NCBI GenBank assembly: GCA_049279675.1
Contig: JBAPOP010000168.1
Span: forward strand, 62,001 to 126,000
DNA length: 64,000 nucleotides
Reading direction: 5' to 3'
From: Palsa-147 sp049279675
Lineage (GTDB): Bacteria; Acidobacteriota; Terriglobia; Acidiferrales; UBA7541
The position numbers and the translations under genes are program-made. Positions 55,072-64,000 of the stretch are shown in pieces. Numbering within the stretch: the stretch's first letter is position 1; each line of letters opens with the position of its first letter. The notes beneath the pieces were generated by a model that saw only the letters and a program-made list of their open reading frames with translations, ran no database searches and had not been told where the DNA came from.

Positions 55072-56100
55072 TCACATTGCGATCGCGCTAGCCGACCGCT
55101 CCGTGCCTGTCTGTAATTTTTGGGTGGCGTCCGGATTCCGCTTCGCAGTTTGATACGCAATCACGCGATCGATGATCGCATCGAGAGGAATAGACGGGCG
55201 GAAACCGGTGAGGCCTTCCAATTTTTCAAGCGCCGGCACACGCCGCGGCATGTCTTCGAAGCCCGGCTCGTAGGCCTGATCGTAGGGAATTAATTGGATC
55301 GGGGATTCGCTCTTTGCTTGCTCTCGTACTTGCTGAGCAAGGCCCTCGATCGTGATTTCGTGGTTGCTTCCAATATTGACCACTTCTCCGATGGCCGCGC
55401 TTGTCCCGACGAGCCGAAGGATCGCTTCCACGGAATCGGAGACATCGCAGAAACACCGCGACTGCTTCCCGCTGCCGTAAACCGTAATCGGTGCTCCCTC
55501 AATCGCCTGGCGCACAAAGTTGGGGAGAACCATGCCGTAACGTCCCGTTTGACGAGGACCCACTGTGTTAAACAGCCGTGCGATCACCACCGGTTGCTTG
55601 CGCTCTTTCCAGTACGCGACGGAAAGGAACTCATCGAGGGCTTTTGATGCGGCGTAGCTCCAACGGCCAATCGAGGTGGGACCAAGCACGAGATCGGCAT
55701 CCTCGTGAAATGGAACGCGCTCGCTCTTGCCATACACTTCGGAGGTGGATGCCGTAAAAACGAGCTTCTTTTTTCTGCAGGCGGCTTCTAAAACCAATTG
55801 AGTGCCGTTTACGTTCGTCTCGATCGTTCGCACAGGGCTTTCGACGATGAGCCGGACGCCAACGGCCGCCGCGAGATGAAACACGACTTCAGATTCATCT
55901 ACAAGTTCCGCAAGGAGCATTCGATTCTGAATGGAATCGAAGACGCACTGGAAACGCTCGTGACTCTTGAGGTGCCGGATATTCTCGACGCTGCCCGTCG
56001 AAAGATCGTCGAGAATGATGACTTCGTCGCCCCGCGCCAGCAACCGCTCGGCCAGGTGCGATCCGATGAATCCTGCTCCTCCGGTGATTAGCGCGCGCAA
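55072..56100 (-). CDS. NAD-dependent sugar-nucleotide epimerase (GalE/UXS-type SDR)
   Basis: Extended SDR enzyme of 342 residues. Rossmann motif ITGGAGFIGSHLAERL, STSEVYGKS (catalytic Ser/Thr area), and SYAASKALDEF (Tyr-x3-Lys) are intact. SGKQSRCFCDVSD resembles the C-terminal site of UDP-sugar decarboxylases, so the activity could be epimerase or UDP-glucuronate decarboxylase. It lies 9 bp downstream of the BY-kinase gene's stop, likely in one operon. Confidence 0.88.
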   Translation of the reverse strand: MRALITGGAGFIGSHLAERLLARGDEVIILDDLSTGSVENIRHLKSHERFQCVFDSIQNRMLLAELVDESEVVFHLAAAVGVRLIVESPVRTIETNVNGTQLVLEAACRKKKLVFTASTSEVYGKSERVPFHEDADLVLGPTSIGRWSYAASKALDEFLSVAYWKERKQPVVIARLFNTVGPRQTGRYGMVLPNFVRQAIEGAPITVYGSGKQSRCFCDVSDSVEAILRLVGTSAAIGEVVNIGSNHEITIEGLAQQVREQAKSESPIQLIPYDQAYEPGFEDMPRRVPALEKLEGLTGFRPSIPLDAIIDRVIAYQTAKRNPDATQKLQTGTERSASAIAM

Positions 56101-56109
56101 AATTGCCTC

Positions 56110-58404
56110 CTATGATTTTGGAGCCGAACCGCCCGGGAACTTAGACGTCTTGCCGTGTGCGTCTTCGCCGTAGCCATACCCGTAAGCGTAGGGATAGTAG
56201 CGATAAGAGTAGTAATAATCCGGCGCGCTCGAATCGACGGCATTCAAGACCACACCGAGCAACCGGCACTTGACGGCGAAAAGAAGATCTCGCGTGCGCG
56301 TGAAAGCTTCTTTCGGCGTTTCACCGCTGCGCACGACCAGAAGAACTCCATCCGTCAAAGCGGAAAGAATCACGGCGTCCGTAGCGGCCATAATCGGCGG
56401 TGAGTCGATCACAATGAACTTGTACTTCTGGCGTAGATAGGTGATCGCGTCGCGCATCCGGTGAGAAGACAGCAAGTCGGCCGGACTTGGCGGAATCGGA
56501 CCGGTTGTCAGCGCCGACAGGTTTTCAATCTCCGGATGTGTAATCACGACGTCGTCCAAGGACGACACGCCTGCAAGATACGAGCTGAGCCCAAAATCGC
56601 GGCCCACGGTCAGACCGAGCGCCCGGCGAATTCCGGGTTTGCGAAGGTCGGAATCCACAATCAGGGTTCGGTCTCCCAGTTGAGCCAATGTCACGGCCAG
56701 ATTGAGCGCCGAAGTGGTCTTGCCCTCGCGCGGAAGCGCGCTGGTGACCAAGATTACCTGAGGCGGATGGTCGGCTTGGGACAGCAACAAAGACGTTCTC
56801 AGCGCGCGGAACGCCTCGGATACTTGCGACTTTGGTTTAATGAAAGAAACGATTTCAACGCGCGACTGCTGCTGCTCTCCGCCCTCTCCGTCGGTCAGCA
56901 TCTTTCTTGAGTGCGACACACCCAAAAGATTCGGGAGCGAAGGAACAACCGCAAGCGAAGGCAAACCCGCGAGACGCTCGACATCATCCGGCGATTTTAC
57001 GGTGTTATCGAGGTATTCTCGTAGAAACGCCAGACCCACTCCGCCGACAAGTCCGATGAGAAAGGCGAGAAGAATGTTCTTCGCCTTTTGAGGCCGAGCG
57101 GGGGACCCCGGCACGAGAGCTGGGTCCACGATCCGAATGTTGCTCGAGCGCAGACCGGCCGTGATGCTCGCCTCTTTCAGTTTCTGTTGAAGTCCGTCAT
57201 AAAGCTGTTTGTTGGATTCTGCGTCGTGCTCGAGAATGTGATACTGAACCAACTTTTCGGACATGTCATTGGCGTCGCCTTTTTGCGTTTCGAGCGCGGC
57301 CGTCAAGAGCCCAACCCGCTCGCGGGCCGTCTTATAGTCCGTCTCGATGGATGCCCCGACGTTTTGTTTGGCGCGCGCGATCGCGTCATCCACTTCCTTT
57401 TTCTCGCGCGTGATGCGCTGTACCTTTGGATAATTCGGGCCAAATTGTGCAGAAGCGTCGACGTATTGCTCGCCAAGTTCGGCTTGGCGCTTGAGCAAAT
57501 CGCTCAGATACGGGTTATTACGAACGTCAGGTAGCTGGTCAACGTCGCCCGATTTTGCAATCTGATACAGGGCTTGTTTTTGGACCAAATCGGTTTGCGC
57601 GTCGGTGAGGGCTTTATTGATGTCCGCGAGTTTCTGTGTGGTGATATTTTGCTTTTCGTCGATCGTCCAGATTTGATTCTCGCGCTCGTAAGCAATCTTC
57701 GCGGCCTCGGATTTTTCCACCTTGATCCGCAGTTCTTCGAGCTCGCCTGAAAGCCAAGTCGAAGCTTGCTGCGTGGCGTCATACTTGCTTCGAAAGTTTG
57801 CCTCAATGTAGTTCAGGAGATGGCCGTTTACGATCTGCGCGGCCAACTGCGGATCCTGCGCCTCAAACCGCACTTCAATCAAGCGGCTGTCCTTAATGCG
57901 CTGTATAGACAAAGAGTTGAGAAAAGTGCCAAGGATGGCGGGTCGTTGAGACGCAATGCCAGCATGAGGGATTATGAAAGCGTTTGTCTTGCCGCCGAAC
58001 TCCGGATATCTCCCGAGATCCATTGATTTGATTGTTAGGAGCGCCAAGGTCTCGCTTTGCAGGATCTTGGTTTGGGTTTCGATGTAGTTCTCGCTGTCTA
58101 TGTAGTCGTCGTAGGAGTTTGAATCCGGAAAGGGCTGAATGCTTTGCGCTTCGCGATCCACTTCCACTCGAGCCGCGGCCACGTATACCGGCTTCATTTT
58201 GAACGTTGCGATCGTGACGACCGTTACCACCGTCAATAGGAAGCTGAGAACGAGCCACTGATGCTTTTTCAGAATGATGAGGTAATCGAGCAGATGCGGT
58301 TCCTTCGGCATCTGCTCCCAGCTCGCGACCGGGGCAGCCGATATCAGTGAAAGGGACTCTGCCCCCTTTCGGTCGCGCATAATAAGTCTGCTAGCGTCTT
58401 CCAT
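56110..58404 (-). CDS. Wzc-type BY-kinase / chain-length regulator fusion
   Basis: Inner-membrane protein of 764 residues that joins a Wzz chain-length domain (first helix in WLVLSFLLTVVTVVTIATF, second in ILLAFLIGLVGGVGLAFL) with a cytoplasmic tyrosine kinase. The ATP-binding site is LPREGKTTSALNLA (Walker A), TLIVDSDLRKP (A') and FIVIDSPPIMAATD (Walker B). A Tyr cluster (YYYSYRYYPYAYGYG) near the C-terminus is the expected autophosphorylation tail. By family it controls polymer length and works with the Wza-type export protein upstream. Confidence 0.93.
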   Translation of the reverse strand: MEDASRLIMRDRKGAESLSLISAAPVASWEQMPKEPHLLDYLIILKKHQWLVLSFLLTVVTVVTIATFKMKPVYVAAARVEVDREAQSIQPFPDSNSYDDYIDSENYIETQTKILQSETLALLTIKSMDLGRYPEFGGKTNAFIIPHAGIASQRPAILGTFLNSLSIQRIKDSRLIEVRFEAQDPQLAAQIVNGHLLNYIEANFRSKYDATQQASTWLSGELEELRIKVEKSEAAKIAYERENQIWTIDEKQNITTQKLADINKALTDAQTDLVQKQALYQIAKSGDVDQLPDVRNNPYLSDLLKRQAELGEQYVDASAQFGPNYPKVQRITREKKEVDDAIARAKQNVGASIETDYKTARERVGLLTAALETQKGDANDMSEKLVQYHILEHDAESNKQLYDGLQQKLKEASITAGLRSSNIRIVDPALVPGSPARPQKAKNILLAFLIGLVGGVGLAFLREYLDNTVKSPDDVERLAGLPSLAVVPSLPNLLGVSHSRKMLTDGEGGEQQQSRVEIVSFIKPKSQVSEAFRALRTSLLLSQADHPPQVILVTSALPREGKTTSALNLAVTLAQLGDRTLIVDSDLRKPGIRRALGLTVGRDFGLSSYLAGVSSLDDVVITHPEIENLSALTTGPIPPSPADLLSSHRMRDAITYLRQKYKFIVIDSPPIMAATDAVILSALTDGVLLVVRSGETPKEAFTRTRDLLFAVKCRLLGVVLNAVDSSAPDYYYSYRYYPYAYGYGYGEDAHGKTSKFPGGSAPKS

Positions 58405-58476
58405 GTTTATCTTTCTCTCGATTCACTGCGAATGAGTTCTATTAAATGTATTCGTTAAAGCGATTACCGCCCCGCT

Positions 58477-59544
58477 CTAGAAGTGATATATCAAGATTGT
58501 CGAACCGACCGTCAGCGCCGCCTGTGAACCCTTATACAAAATCTTCTTACCGGTACTGTCGGGCACAAACAACATGTCGCCCGCCTGCATAGGCACGTCT
58601 TCGACTTTACGCGCCAACATTTTGTTCACTGGAACAGGAATTTCCGTTTTGCTGCCGGTCGCCGGATCCTGCCGCATTATGATTGCGCTGTTCGCCTTCG
58701 CCGTACTCGTAAGTCCGTGCGCCATGCTGAGCGCCTTCAAAACAGAAATGTGATCTCCGCGGCTCTCCAGAGTGAAGCCTCCGGGTCCTTGAACGGCCCC
58801 GATCACGTAGACGATTCCCGAACGGGGAACACTTACGACGTCGCCGCCGTAAACGGAGACATTGAAAGTCGGATCGCCCGACACCAGGAGGTCATGCAGT
58901 CGAATTCTCTCTGTTGCGCTATCTGGCGCTGGCGCGTCCTGGCCGCCGCCCTTCGGATCTGCGGCCGGCGCGGCAACGGGCGCTGCATTGAGTCCTCCAC
59001 GCGTTACGAAAATATAGCTGCCGGCATCGTCGGTAATTCCACCGGCATCCGCGAGGATTTCAAGCAACGTGGTGGGCCTGACTATCTGCACCACCATCGG
59101 CTTTGCGACTGCGCCAACGACAGACACGGGCTGGCTATTTTGCTCTTTTACGAAAACGGATACCTGCGGATGTGAAACGAGCCCATTTTCAATCAGCAAA
59201 TTTTCCAATTTGGCTTCGAGCTCGAACGTAGTCAGCCCAGCGGCGTGCACGCGTCCCGGAACGAGAGGGAGCGAGATGTCGCCGGTGTCGCTCACGCGCA
59301 CTTCCCGAGTCAATTCGGGAACGTCGAAGACGTCTATGTGGACAACGTCGCCGGAACCGATCGGAATTTCGGAGGGACGTGTCGTCTTCGACTGTGCCAA
59401 CTGAAATATTTTGTCGTTGGTCTGCTTCGAAGTCTGCGGCTGATCTTGGCAGTAAACTGCCGGTACTCCCCAGGTAAGTATAAGGAAGGACCAAACCAAC
59501 TTTGACTTCAAGCAGCCCGTAGAATCGCGGACTGAGTTGCTCAT
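58477..59544 (-). CDS. Wza-type polysaccharide export protein
   Basis: Exported protein of about 355 residues with the Poly_export domain (PSEIPIGSGDVVHIDVFDVP) and SLBB-like domains (for example VSVVGAVAKPMVVQI and VYVIGAVQGPGG). It has an N-terminal hydrophobic segment ending near AVYCQD, a Cys that is a non-canonical lipidation site. By family it forms the outer-membrane export channel with the BY-kinase downstream. The start is either ATG 59544 or a GTG at 59565 that overlaps the Wzy stop (TAGTG). Confidence 0.9.
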   Translation of the reverse strand: MSNSVRDSTGCLKSKLVWSFLILTWGVPAVYCQDQPQTSKQTNDKIFQLAQSKTTRPSEIPIGSGDVVHIDVFDVPELTREVRVSDTGDISLPLVPGRVHAAGLTTFELEAKLENLLIENGLVSHPQVSVFVKEQNSQPVSVVGAVAKPMVVQIVRPTTLLEILADAGGITDDAGSYIFVTRGGLNAAPVAAPAADPKGGGQDAPAPDSATERIRLHDLLVSGDPTFNVSVYGGDVVSVPRSGIVYVIGAVQGPGGFTLESRGDHISVLKALSMAHGLTSTAKANSAIIMRQDPATGSKTEIPVPVNKMLARKVEDVPMQAGDMLFVPDSTGKKILYKGSQAALTVGSTILIYHF

Positions 59545-59564
59545 TTGGATGATGCCCCAAGACA

Positions 59565-60857
59565 CTATGGACTAGCAGACGCGCGTATGTCAACGACTGA
59601 ATTCGTACCTGAAGTCCTGTATTTTCTTTGGTTTGTGGGTTCCGGCGGCAACGCCGGAGTGGCCAATATTCCGGCTTGAATTAGGAACAATAAAGCGTTG
59701 GAAGGGATGTGAAGATTGAAGTCAACGAAGCTGTGGAAGAGGATTCCAGCACACGCGACGACCGCGGCAATGTGATACGCGGCGGAAAAATGGCCCTGAT
59801 TTGTTGCCAGTCCTCGTATTGACGCTTGAAGTAACAGGAACAGAAATGCGGCGCCGAAAATCGCTCCGGGGAGACCAAGTTCCGCGAGAGCCTCCGCGTA
59901 GTCATCGTGGGCGTGGTCGACCAATTTTCCATCGTAATCCGTGTCGTAACGAGGAAACTCCACGACAAGTGTGCCAAGTCCCGTCCCAGTGATGGGGTGC
60001 GCCAGGAACACGCGCATCGTCCCTTTCGTCATCGTCCACCGCCGGAGCGACGTCACCTCCCCTTGGCCTTTCGTGCTGAATCGTTCAAGAACTCTGCCCA
60101 CGCCAAGCCAAGCGATGAGTGACGAAACTACGAGAATAAATGCGATCGCCGGCCCGATGCGCATTTTCCCGGATCGCCGGCTCACGTAAATAATTGCAAG
60201 TAGCGCCAATTCGAACGCAAACGTGATCAAGCCGCCCCTCGAAGCGGCAAGGAAAATCGCGCCGACTGGCACGAGCGTAAACAATCCCACGAGCGGCACC
60301 AAATCGCGGCGTACTCCGCGAAATGCAAGAAAGGACAATCCGACAGGCACCAGCAGCTCCATCAAGCCCGCGAAGTGATTCCGATTAACGTATGGGCCGA
60401 ATGGTTCTCCGCCGACTTGAAGTTCCCGGAGTCCATATATTTTCCCGCCGCCGGTGAACTGCTGCGCGATCCCTTCGAGCGCCACGCAGAATGCGAGGAG
60501 AACGAGAAACCAAGTCAGGAACCGCATATCGTGGCGATCGCGAAAGACTTGAGTCGCGACGAAATAAATGAGGAAGCACGCGCCCCAGCGAAGAAGCGCC
60601 GTCCATGTGAGAAACGGATACACGGTGATGCGAAATACAAGCTGGACGATCACCCACGCGAAGAAGCCAATGATCGGCCAATTCAAGTTGTTCCAATGAA
60701 TCTCCGCGTCCGTCGAGCTGGTGGTGAAGAGTCCCCAAGCGAGAAACAGTAGCGCCGCTCCGATTTCGAAAAGTGACTCAGACCAGATCTCGACGACCCC
60801 GTGAGCGCCGACGGCAAAGAGGATCAAGACACAAACTGCAATTTGAAGGGCTCTCAT
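59565..60857 (-). CDS. O-antigen ligase / polymerase-like (Wzy_C) membrane protein
   Basis: Membrane protein of 430 residues with about 10-12 helices. IFLAASRGGLITFAF carries the SRG motif of the Wzy_C family. Second protein of this class in the locus. Located upstream of the export and kinase genes, it is a candidate polymerase. ATG overlaps by 4 bp the stop of the TPR gene. Confidence 0.87.
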   Translation of the reverse strand: MRALQIAVCVLILFAVGAHGVVEIWSESLFEIGAALLFLAWGLFTTSSTDAEIHWNNLNWPIIGFFAWVIVQLVFRITVYPFLTWTALLRWGACFLIYFVATQVFRDRHDMRFLTWFLVLLAFCVALEGIAQQFTGGGKIYGLRELQVGGEPFGPYVNRNHFAGLMELLVPVGLSFLAFRGVRRDLVPLVGLFTLVPVGAIFLAASRGGLITFAFELALLAIIYVSRRSGKMRIGPAIAFILVVSSLIAWLGVGRVLERFSTKGQGEVTSLRRWTMTKGTMRVFLAHPITGTGLGTLVVEFPRYDTDYDGKLVDHAHDDYAEALAELGLPGAIFGAAFLFLLLQASIRGLATNQGHFSAAYHIAAVVACAGILFHSFVDFNLHIPSNALLFLIQAGILATPALPPEPTNQRKYRTSGTNSVVDIRASASP

Positions 60858-62176
60858 TGAATTCCCTGCTGAGGCGCCCCAGTCGCGGGCGGAGTTGCTG
60901 CGGCCGTCGCAGGAACGAGAGACACGTCATCGATCCAAGCCGTTCCTCCCAGCCTGTTCTCGAACATTCGGCTGGTGAGACGGCGGACTTCGAGCTGTAG
61001 GATTTGCGTGTCCGCGCCGGTCGTAATGTCGCCTTGCAACTCCGTCCAATCGTGCGATCCTGTCAGGTCGTCAGTATGCAGGTAAATTTGATCTCGATGC
61101 CGGGGATCGAAAATATAGAACCGCGCGCCGCTTTCCGTGGTGATATTTTCCGTGCGGATGAATCCGTCGAAATGGTAAGTGCGAGCCGGATCGACAGCGA
61201 CGAATTGCAATGGCTGCTCGAGATCCAAATTCATGCCGCCGCCGAACTCCAATCGCAGAGAGCGCTGGCCGCCGTGATGGATGCTGGTGTCATAGTCAGC
61301 CGTCATGCCCCAGGTCGAGGGCAGCCGCCAATCGAAGCCGCCATTTAAGATGTCGTGTTCAAAGCCGCCATTTAGAACGACGGACCCATTCGATGGCACG
61401 TCGTGAGGCAAACCACACGCAACGAGAGCTTCAAGCCACATTCGCTTCGCATCGGCGCCGTGATTTTTCTGAATTGCAACGTCAAGGAACGGGAACAGCT
61501 TCTCAATCTCGAACGACTGGTGCGAATCGGCGAGGCGTCTCCAAATCTTCAAGCCAGCTTCGACTTCCTCCTCGCCGGCAAAAAAGTTGAGGGCTTCGAT
61601 ATAGGCAGCCGCAGTGTTCGGAAGAATCGCGTCCGCCACCTGATCGGGGTCGTTCGTAGCGCGCCACGCACGATTTATCGCGAGGGGGAGCAGAGTGGAA
61701 TCTTCCTGGACCGCTGCGCGCATTTCCTTGAGCGCTTCAGGCGCCTCACCTTCGCGGAGCAGAAAATTTGCATACTCCCAGCGCACTTCCGCCGAGTCCG
61801 GATAATCTTTCCGGGCCTCGTCGAAATCTTCACGGGCCCTCGCAGTGTCTCCCAGATTTTCGTGCGCAATCGCGAGGTCAATCCAGTAATGGGCCGTCAA
61901 CGGGCTGATCTTTACGGCTTTTTCGTAGTTACGAAGCGCAGAGGGAAAATCCTGTTCGTCCAACCCAAATTGCAGGAATCTTCCGAGTCGATCCCAATAT
62001 TCCGCGTATCCCGGCTCCAGCGCGGCGGCGCTTTGCATCATGGCCAAATCATTCGACCAGATCCGGTGTTCCGCCAATTCCAGCCTAACGGCCTCATAAC
62101 AGAAAACAACGGCGACGAGCGCGCAGACCGCGAGCAGGACGATGCGTGATGATACCGTTTCGAGCGGAAATTCCAT
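60854..62176 (-). CDS. TPR-repeat membrane protein with C-terminal beta-sandwich domain
   Basis: Protein of 440 residues. An N-terminal helix (RIVLLAVCALVAVVFCYEA) leads into tetratricopeptide-like repeats (for example NYEKAVKISPLTAHYWIDL and RWEYANFLLREGEAPEAL). A C-terminal jelly-roll-like carbohydrate-binding-type domain (about 275-420, opening SVVLNGGFEHDILNGGFDW) follows. The protein probably scaffolds or binds the glycan during assembly. Function is inferred from layout and the coupling (ATGA) to the Wzy_C gene. Confidence 0.8.
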   Translation of the reverse strand: MEFPLETVSSRIVLLAVCALVAVVFCYEAVRLELAEHRIWSNDLAMMQSAAALEPGYAEYWDRLGRFLQFGLDEQDFPSALRNYEKAVKISPLTAHYWIDLAIAHENLGDTARAREDFDEARKDYPDSAEVRWEYANFLLREGEAPEALKEMRAAVQEDSTLLPLAINRAWRATNDPDQVADAILPNTAAAYIEALNFFAGEEEVEAGLKIWRRLADSHQSFEIEKLFPFLDVAIQKNHGADAKRMWLEALVACGLPHDVPSNGSVVLNGGFEHDILNGGFDWRLPSTWGMTADYDTSIHHGGQRSLRLEFGGGMNLDLEQPLQFVAVDPARTYHFDGFIRTENITTESGARFYIFDPRHRDQIYLHTDDLTGSHDWTELQGDITTGADTQILQLEVRRLTSRMFENRLGGTAWIDDVSLVPATAAATPPATGAPQQGIQ

Positions 62177-62335
62177 GGTGCGTTAATCTGCACCGAGCGT
62201 TTACCCGGCGCAAGTGAAAAGTAACCCGATCAGCGGACCGAAAGCTTCTTGCCTGATGGAAGCATTTCCGTCTGACGGCGCGAAAATGAAAATCGAGTGG
62301 CGTGCACCTGCATAAACGGCGCCGCCAAAACTATT

Positions 62336-62947
62336 CTACTTTTTCTTGCGCCGCACGCCCGCAACGCCGAAGCGATAGACGACTCCGATTGTTGCGCGCT
62401 CGTCGCCCTGCCCGCTGCCGTTGAAGTGGGTGTTCAGGAAGTCCACTTCGAGCAGGCGAATCGCCCAGTGGTCACGAATCGTGTAGTCGACTCCCACGCC
62501 ACCTTCCCACGCATAACCGACGTTACTAATTATTGCCGCGGGAAACGGATTTAACAGGGGAGCGCTCAGCCTTTGGTAAGCCCCACCGAAAAGAATTTGT
62601 GCGAAGGGGGTGAATTTATGGTGACCGAGAGGATAGCCGCGCGCGCCGACGAGGAATGGATAGCTTTGAGTGGTGGCGTTCCCGATATTCTCGTTCGGAG
62701 ATGTCTGAACGTTGTAGACGCCGCTGAGATCGACCGCGACTCCGACATACCGATTCAGGTTGTAAACGCCGTTGGTATTCCAGCCGTACATATTCAGGCG
62801 GGGAGTTGCCGTTGACGATGTCAGCGTTTGGGGCCCGGCAAGGGTGAAATCGAAACCGGCACCTACCTCGTACCTCGGCGTGATCTGTGCGCGCGCAGGT
62901 ATCGCGCCGAGAGCCAGCAATCCCAAGAGCCCGAAGAAACGCCGCAT
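62336..62947 (-). CDS. Outer-membrane beta-barrel protein
   Basis: Predicted 203-residue outer-membrane protein. A signal peptide (RRFFGLLGLLALGAIPARAQ) is followed by alternating beta-strand pattern (for example RYVGVAVDLSGVYN and DERATIGVVYRFGV). It ends in a basic tail. The ATG 62947 has GGGAGG 4 nt upstream. The longer frame to 63049 lacks a signal. Function not known; OmpA/OprF-like or porin-like barrels are typical. Confidence 0.82.
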   Translation of the reverse strand: MRRFFGLLGLLALGAIPARAQITPRYEVGAGFDFTLAGPQTLTSSTATPRLNMYGWNTNGVYNLNRYVGVAVDLSGVYNVQTSPNENIGNATTQSYPFLVGARGYPLGHHKFTPFAQILFGGAYQRLSAPLLNPFPAAIISNVGYAWEGGVGVDYTIRDHWAIRLLEVDFLNTHFNGSGQGDERATIGVVYRFGVAGVRRKKK

Positions 62948-63287
62948 GCATCCTCCCGATGAATCGTGCAGAGTAAAGATTCCACTGGAACGGCAACAGT
63001 TGCCCTCAGCGAGGCCGTTCGAATCGCCCATCTTTACATGGATTTCCACTCTTCGTGAAGCACGATCTCTGCGGCGCCGGTTACGCCGATTGGCTCAATT
63101 ACCTGGGGGGAGTGAAATGGGATGAACGCTTCTTCAGCCGTGCGTGACTACCATAGGCACTTTTTCATCACCATGTGCGCGTTATCGAGCCGGCTGACGC
63201 CTTCGAGCCGGCTCGCCGGAAAGATATTCTGCGCGTTGACTTACTATCCGGCTAGGGCTAGGATTCCGTCTGCTCGGAGTTCCTCAG
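62948..63287. promoter_or_regulatory. Divergent region between the barrel protein and the kinase genes
   Basis: 340 bp without a supported gene. It should hold the promoters for the leftward barrel gene and the rightward kinase gene. Nothing else was recognised. Confidence 0.35.
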
Positions 63288-64000
63288 ATGCCTGGCGAGA
63301 CTATCTCTCACTATCGACTCCTCGAAAAGCTTGGTGGCGGGGGGATGGGTGTCGTATACAAAGCCGAAGACATTCGGCTTGGCCGTCAAGTAGCTCTGAA
63401 GTTTCTTCCCGACGAGCTTGCCAGCGATCAGCGCGCGCTCGAACGATTCCAGCGCGAAGCACGCGCCGCCTCTGCTCTCAATCATCCGAACATCTGCACA
63501 ATTCACGATATTGACGAGCAGGACGGGCGTTCCTTCATCGTCATGGAATTGCTCGAAGGCGAAACTCTGCGGCAGCGAATCGGCGGACGCCCGATGCCTG
63601 TTGACGACCTGCTCGACATCGGTGTTCAGATAGCCGGCGCACTCGAAGCGGCTCACGCCAAGGGAATCGTGCATCGCGATATCAAGCCAGCAAACATTTT
63701 CATCACCCAGGGCAGGCCCAAGATTTTGGATTTTGGTCTGGCGAAACCGGCCGGATGGCAGCCTGGCATGGGTGAGACTCTCAGCGCTTCTTCGGCGCCG
63801 ACAGCCGCGATTGGCACGGAAAGCTTGACGAGCCCTGGCACAACGATGGGCACCGTCGCTTACATGTCTCCCGAGCAGGCACGCGGCGAGGATATCGACG
63901 CTCGCAGCGATCTTTTTTCATTCGGCGTGGTGCTCTACGAAATGGCAACGGGCCGCGCGGCCTTCGGTGGAAATACGCCGGCCGTCATTTTCGAAGCGAT
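63288..64000 (+). CDS. Serine/threonine protein kinase, partial at window end
   Basis: Start of an eukaryotic-type (Hanks) kinase; 237 codons are visible before the window ends. It has the P-loop LGGGGMGVVYKAED, ALKFL (invariant Lys), HRDIKPANI (catalytic loop, HRDxKxxN), KILDFGLAK (DFG) and MSPEQARG (APE-like). The reading frame is open beyond 64000; downstream sensor repeats are typical of this family but not seen here. ATG 63288 has CGGAG upstream. Confidence 0.93.
   Translation, partial: MPGETISHYRLLEKLGGGGMGVVYKAEDIRLGRQVALKFLPDELASDQRALERFQREARAASALNHPNICTIHDIDEQDGRSFIVMELLEGETLRQRIGGRPMPVDDLLDIGVQIAGALEAAHAKGIVHRDIKPANIFITQGRPKILDFGLAKPAGWQPGMGETLSASSAPTAAIGTESLTSPGTTMGTVAYMSPEQARGEDIDARSDLFSFGVVLYEMATGRAAFGGNTPAVIFEA

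Overview
The window looks like a chromosomal segment of an Acidobacteriota member. The basis is high-GC coding sequence, many TTG/GTG starts, an acidobacterial-type Ser/Thr kinase with the GGGGMGVVYKAED P-loop, and interspersed hairpin repeats of the kind common in those genomes. This placement is inference from style and gene content; no rRNA or other phylogenetic marker is present. I found no tRNA, rRNA, CRISPR array, transposase or phage gene.

Left part (1-17.6 kb), mixed housekeeping genes: a thiol-redox/iron group (ccdA, TlpA-like lipoprotein, frataxin, DsbD-alpha-like protein) converging on gltX; a membrane-anchored three-GAF/GGDEF/HD-GYP c-di-GMP protein; an OsmC-family protein whose leader is tandemly duplicated; fabH; two small proteins; a UDP-glucuronate decarboxylase converging on a UDP-glucose dehydrogenase (together UDP-glucose to UDP-xylose); an unknown membrane-anchored protein; a YdcF-like protein; and a secreted S9 peptidase.

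Central and right part (17.6-62.2 kb), one large surface-polysaccharide locus, almost entirely on the minus strand. It encodes a WecA/MraY-type initiating phosphoglycosyl transferase, about a dozen GT-A and GT-B glycosyltransferases, three O-carbamoyltransferases, an asparagine-synthase-like amidotransferase, an FkbM methyltransferase, a class I methyltransferase, and two tandem CDP-paratose-2-epimerase-like enzymes. A WbpB/WbpD/WbpE-like trio for a 2,3-diacetamido sugar, another sugar epimerase, a Wzx-type flippase, two Wzy/WaaL-type membrane proteins, a Wzc-type BY-kinase and a Wza-type export protein complete a Wzx/Wzy-dependent pathway. Many neighbours overlap by 4 bases (ATGA or TTGA), showing translational coupling.

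The only plus-strand gene in this 45 kb stretch (28334-29413) is the most unusual one. It is a predicted lipoprotein with the two-domain architecture of E. coli-type cytidine deaminase, flanked on both sides by hairpin repeats. Other oddities are a methyltransferase cassette bracketed by a duplicated O-antigen-ligase 5' end, an epimerase paralogue with Phe at the catalytic Tyr position, and a CGAAC/GTTCG operator-like site before the asparagine synthase gene.

The right end holds an outer-membrane beta-barrel protein and the start of a Ser/Thr protein kinase that runs off the window.
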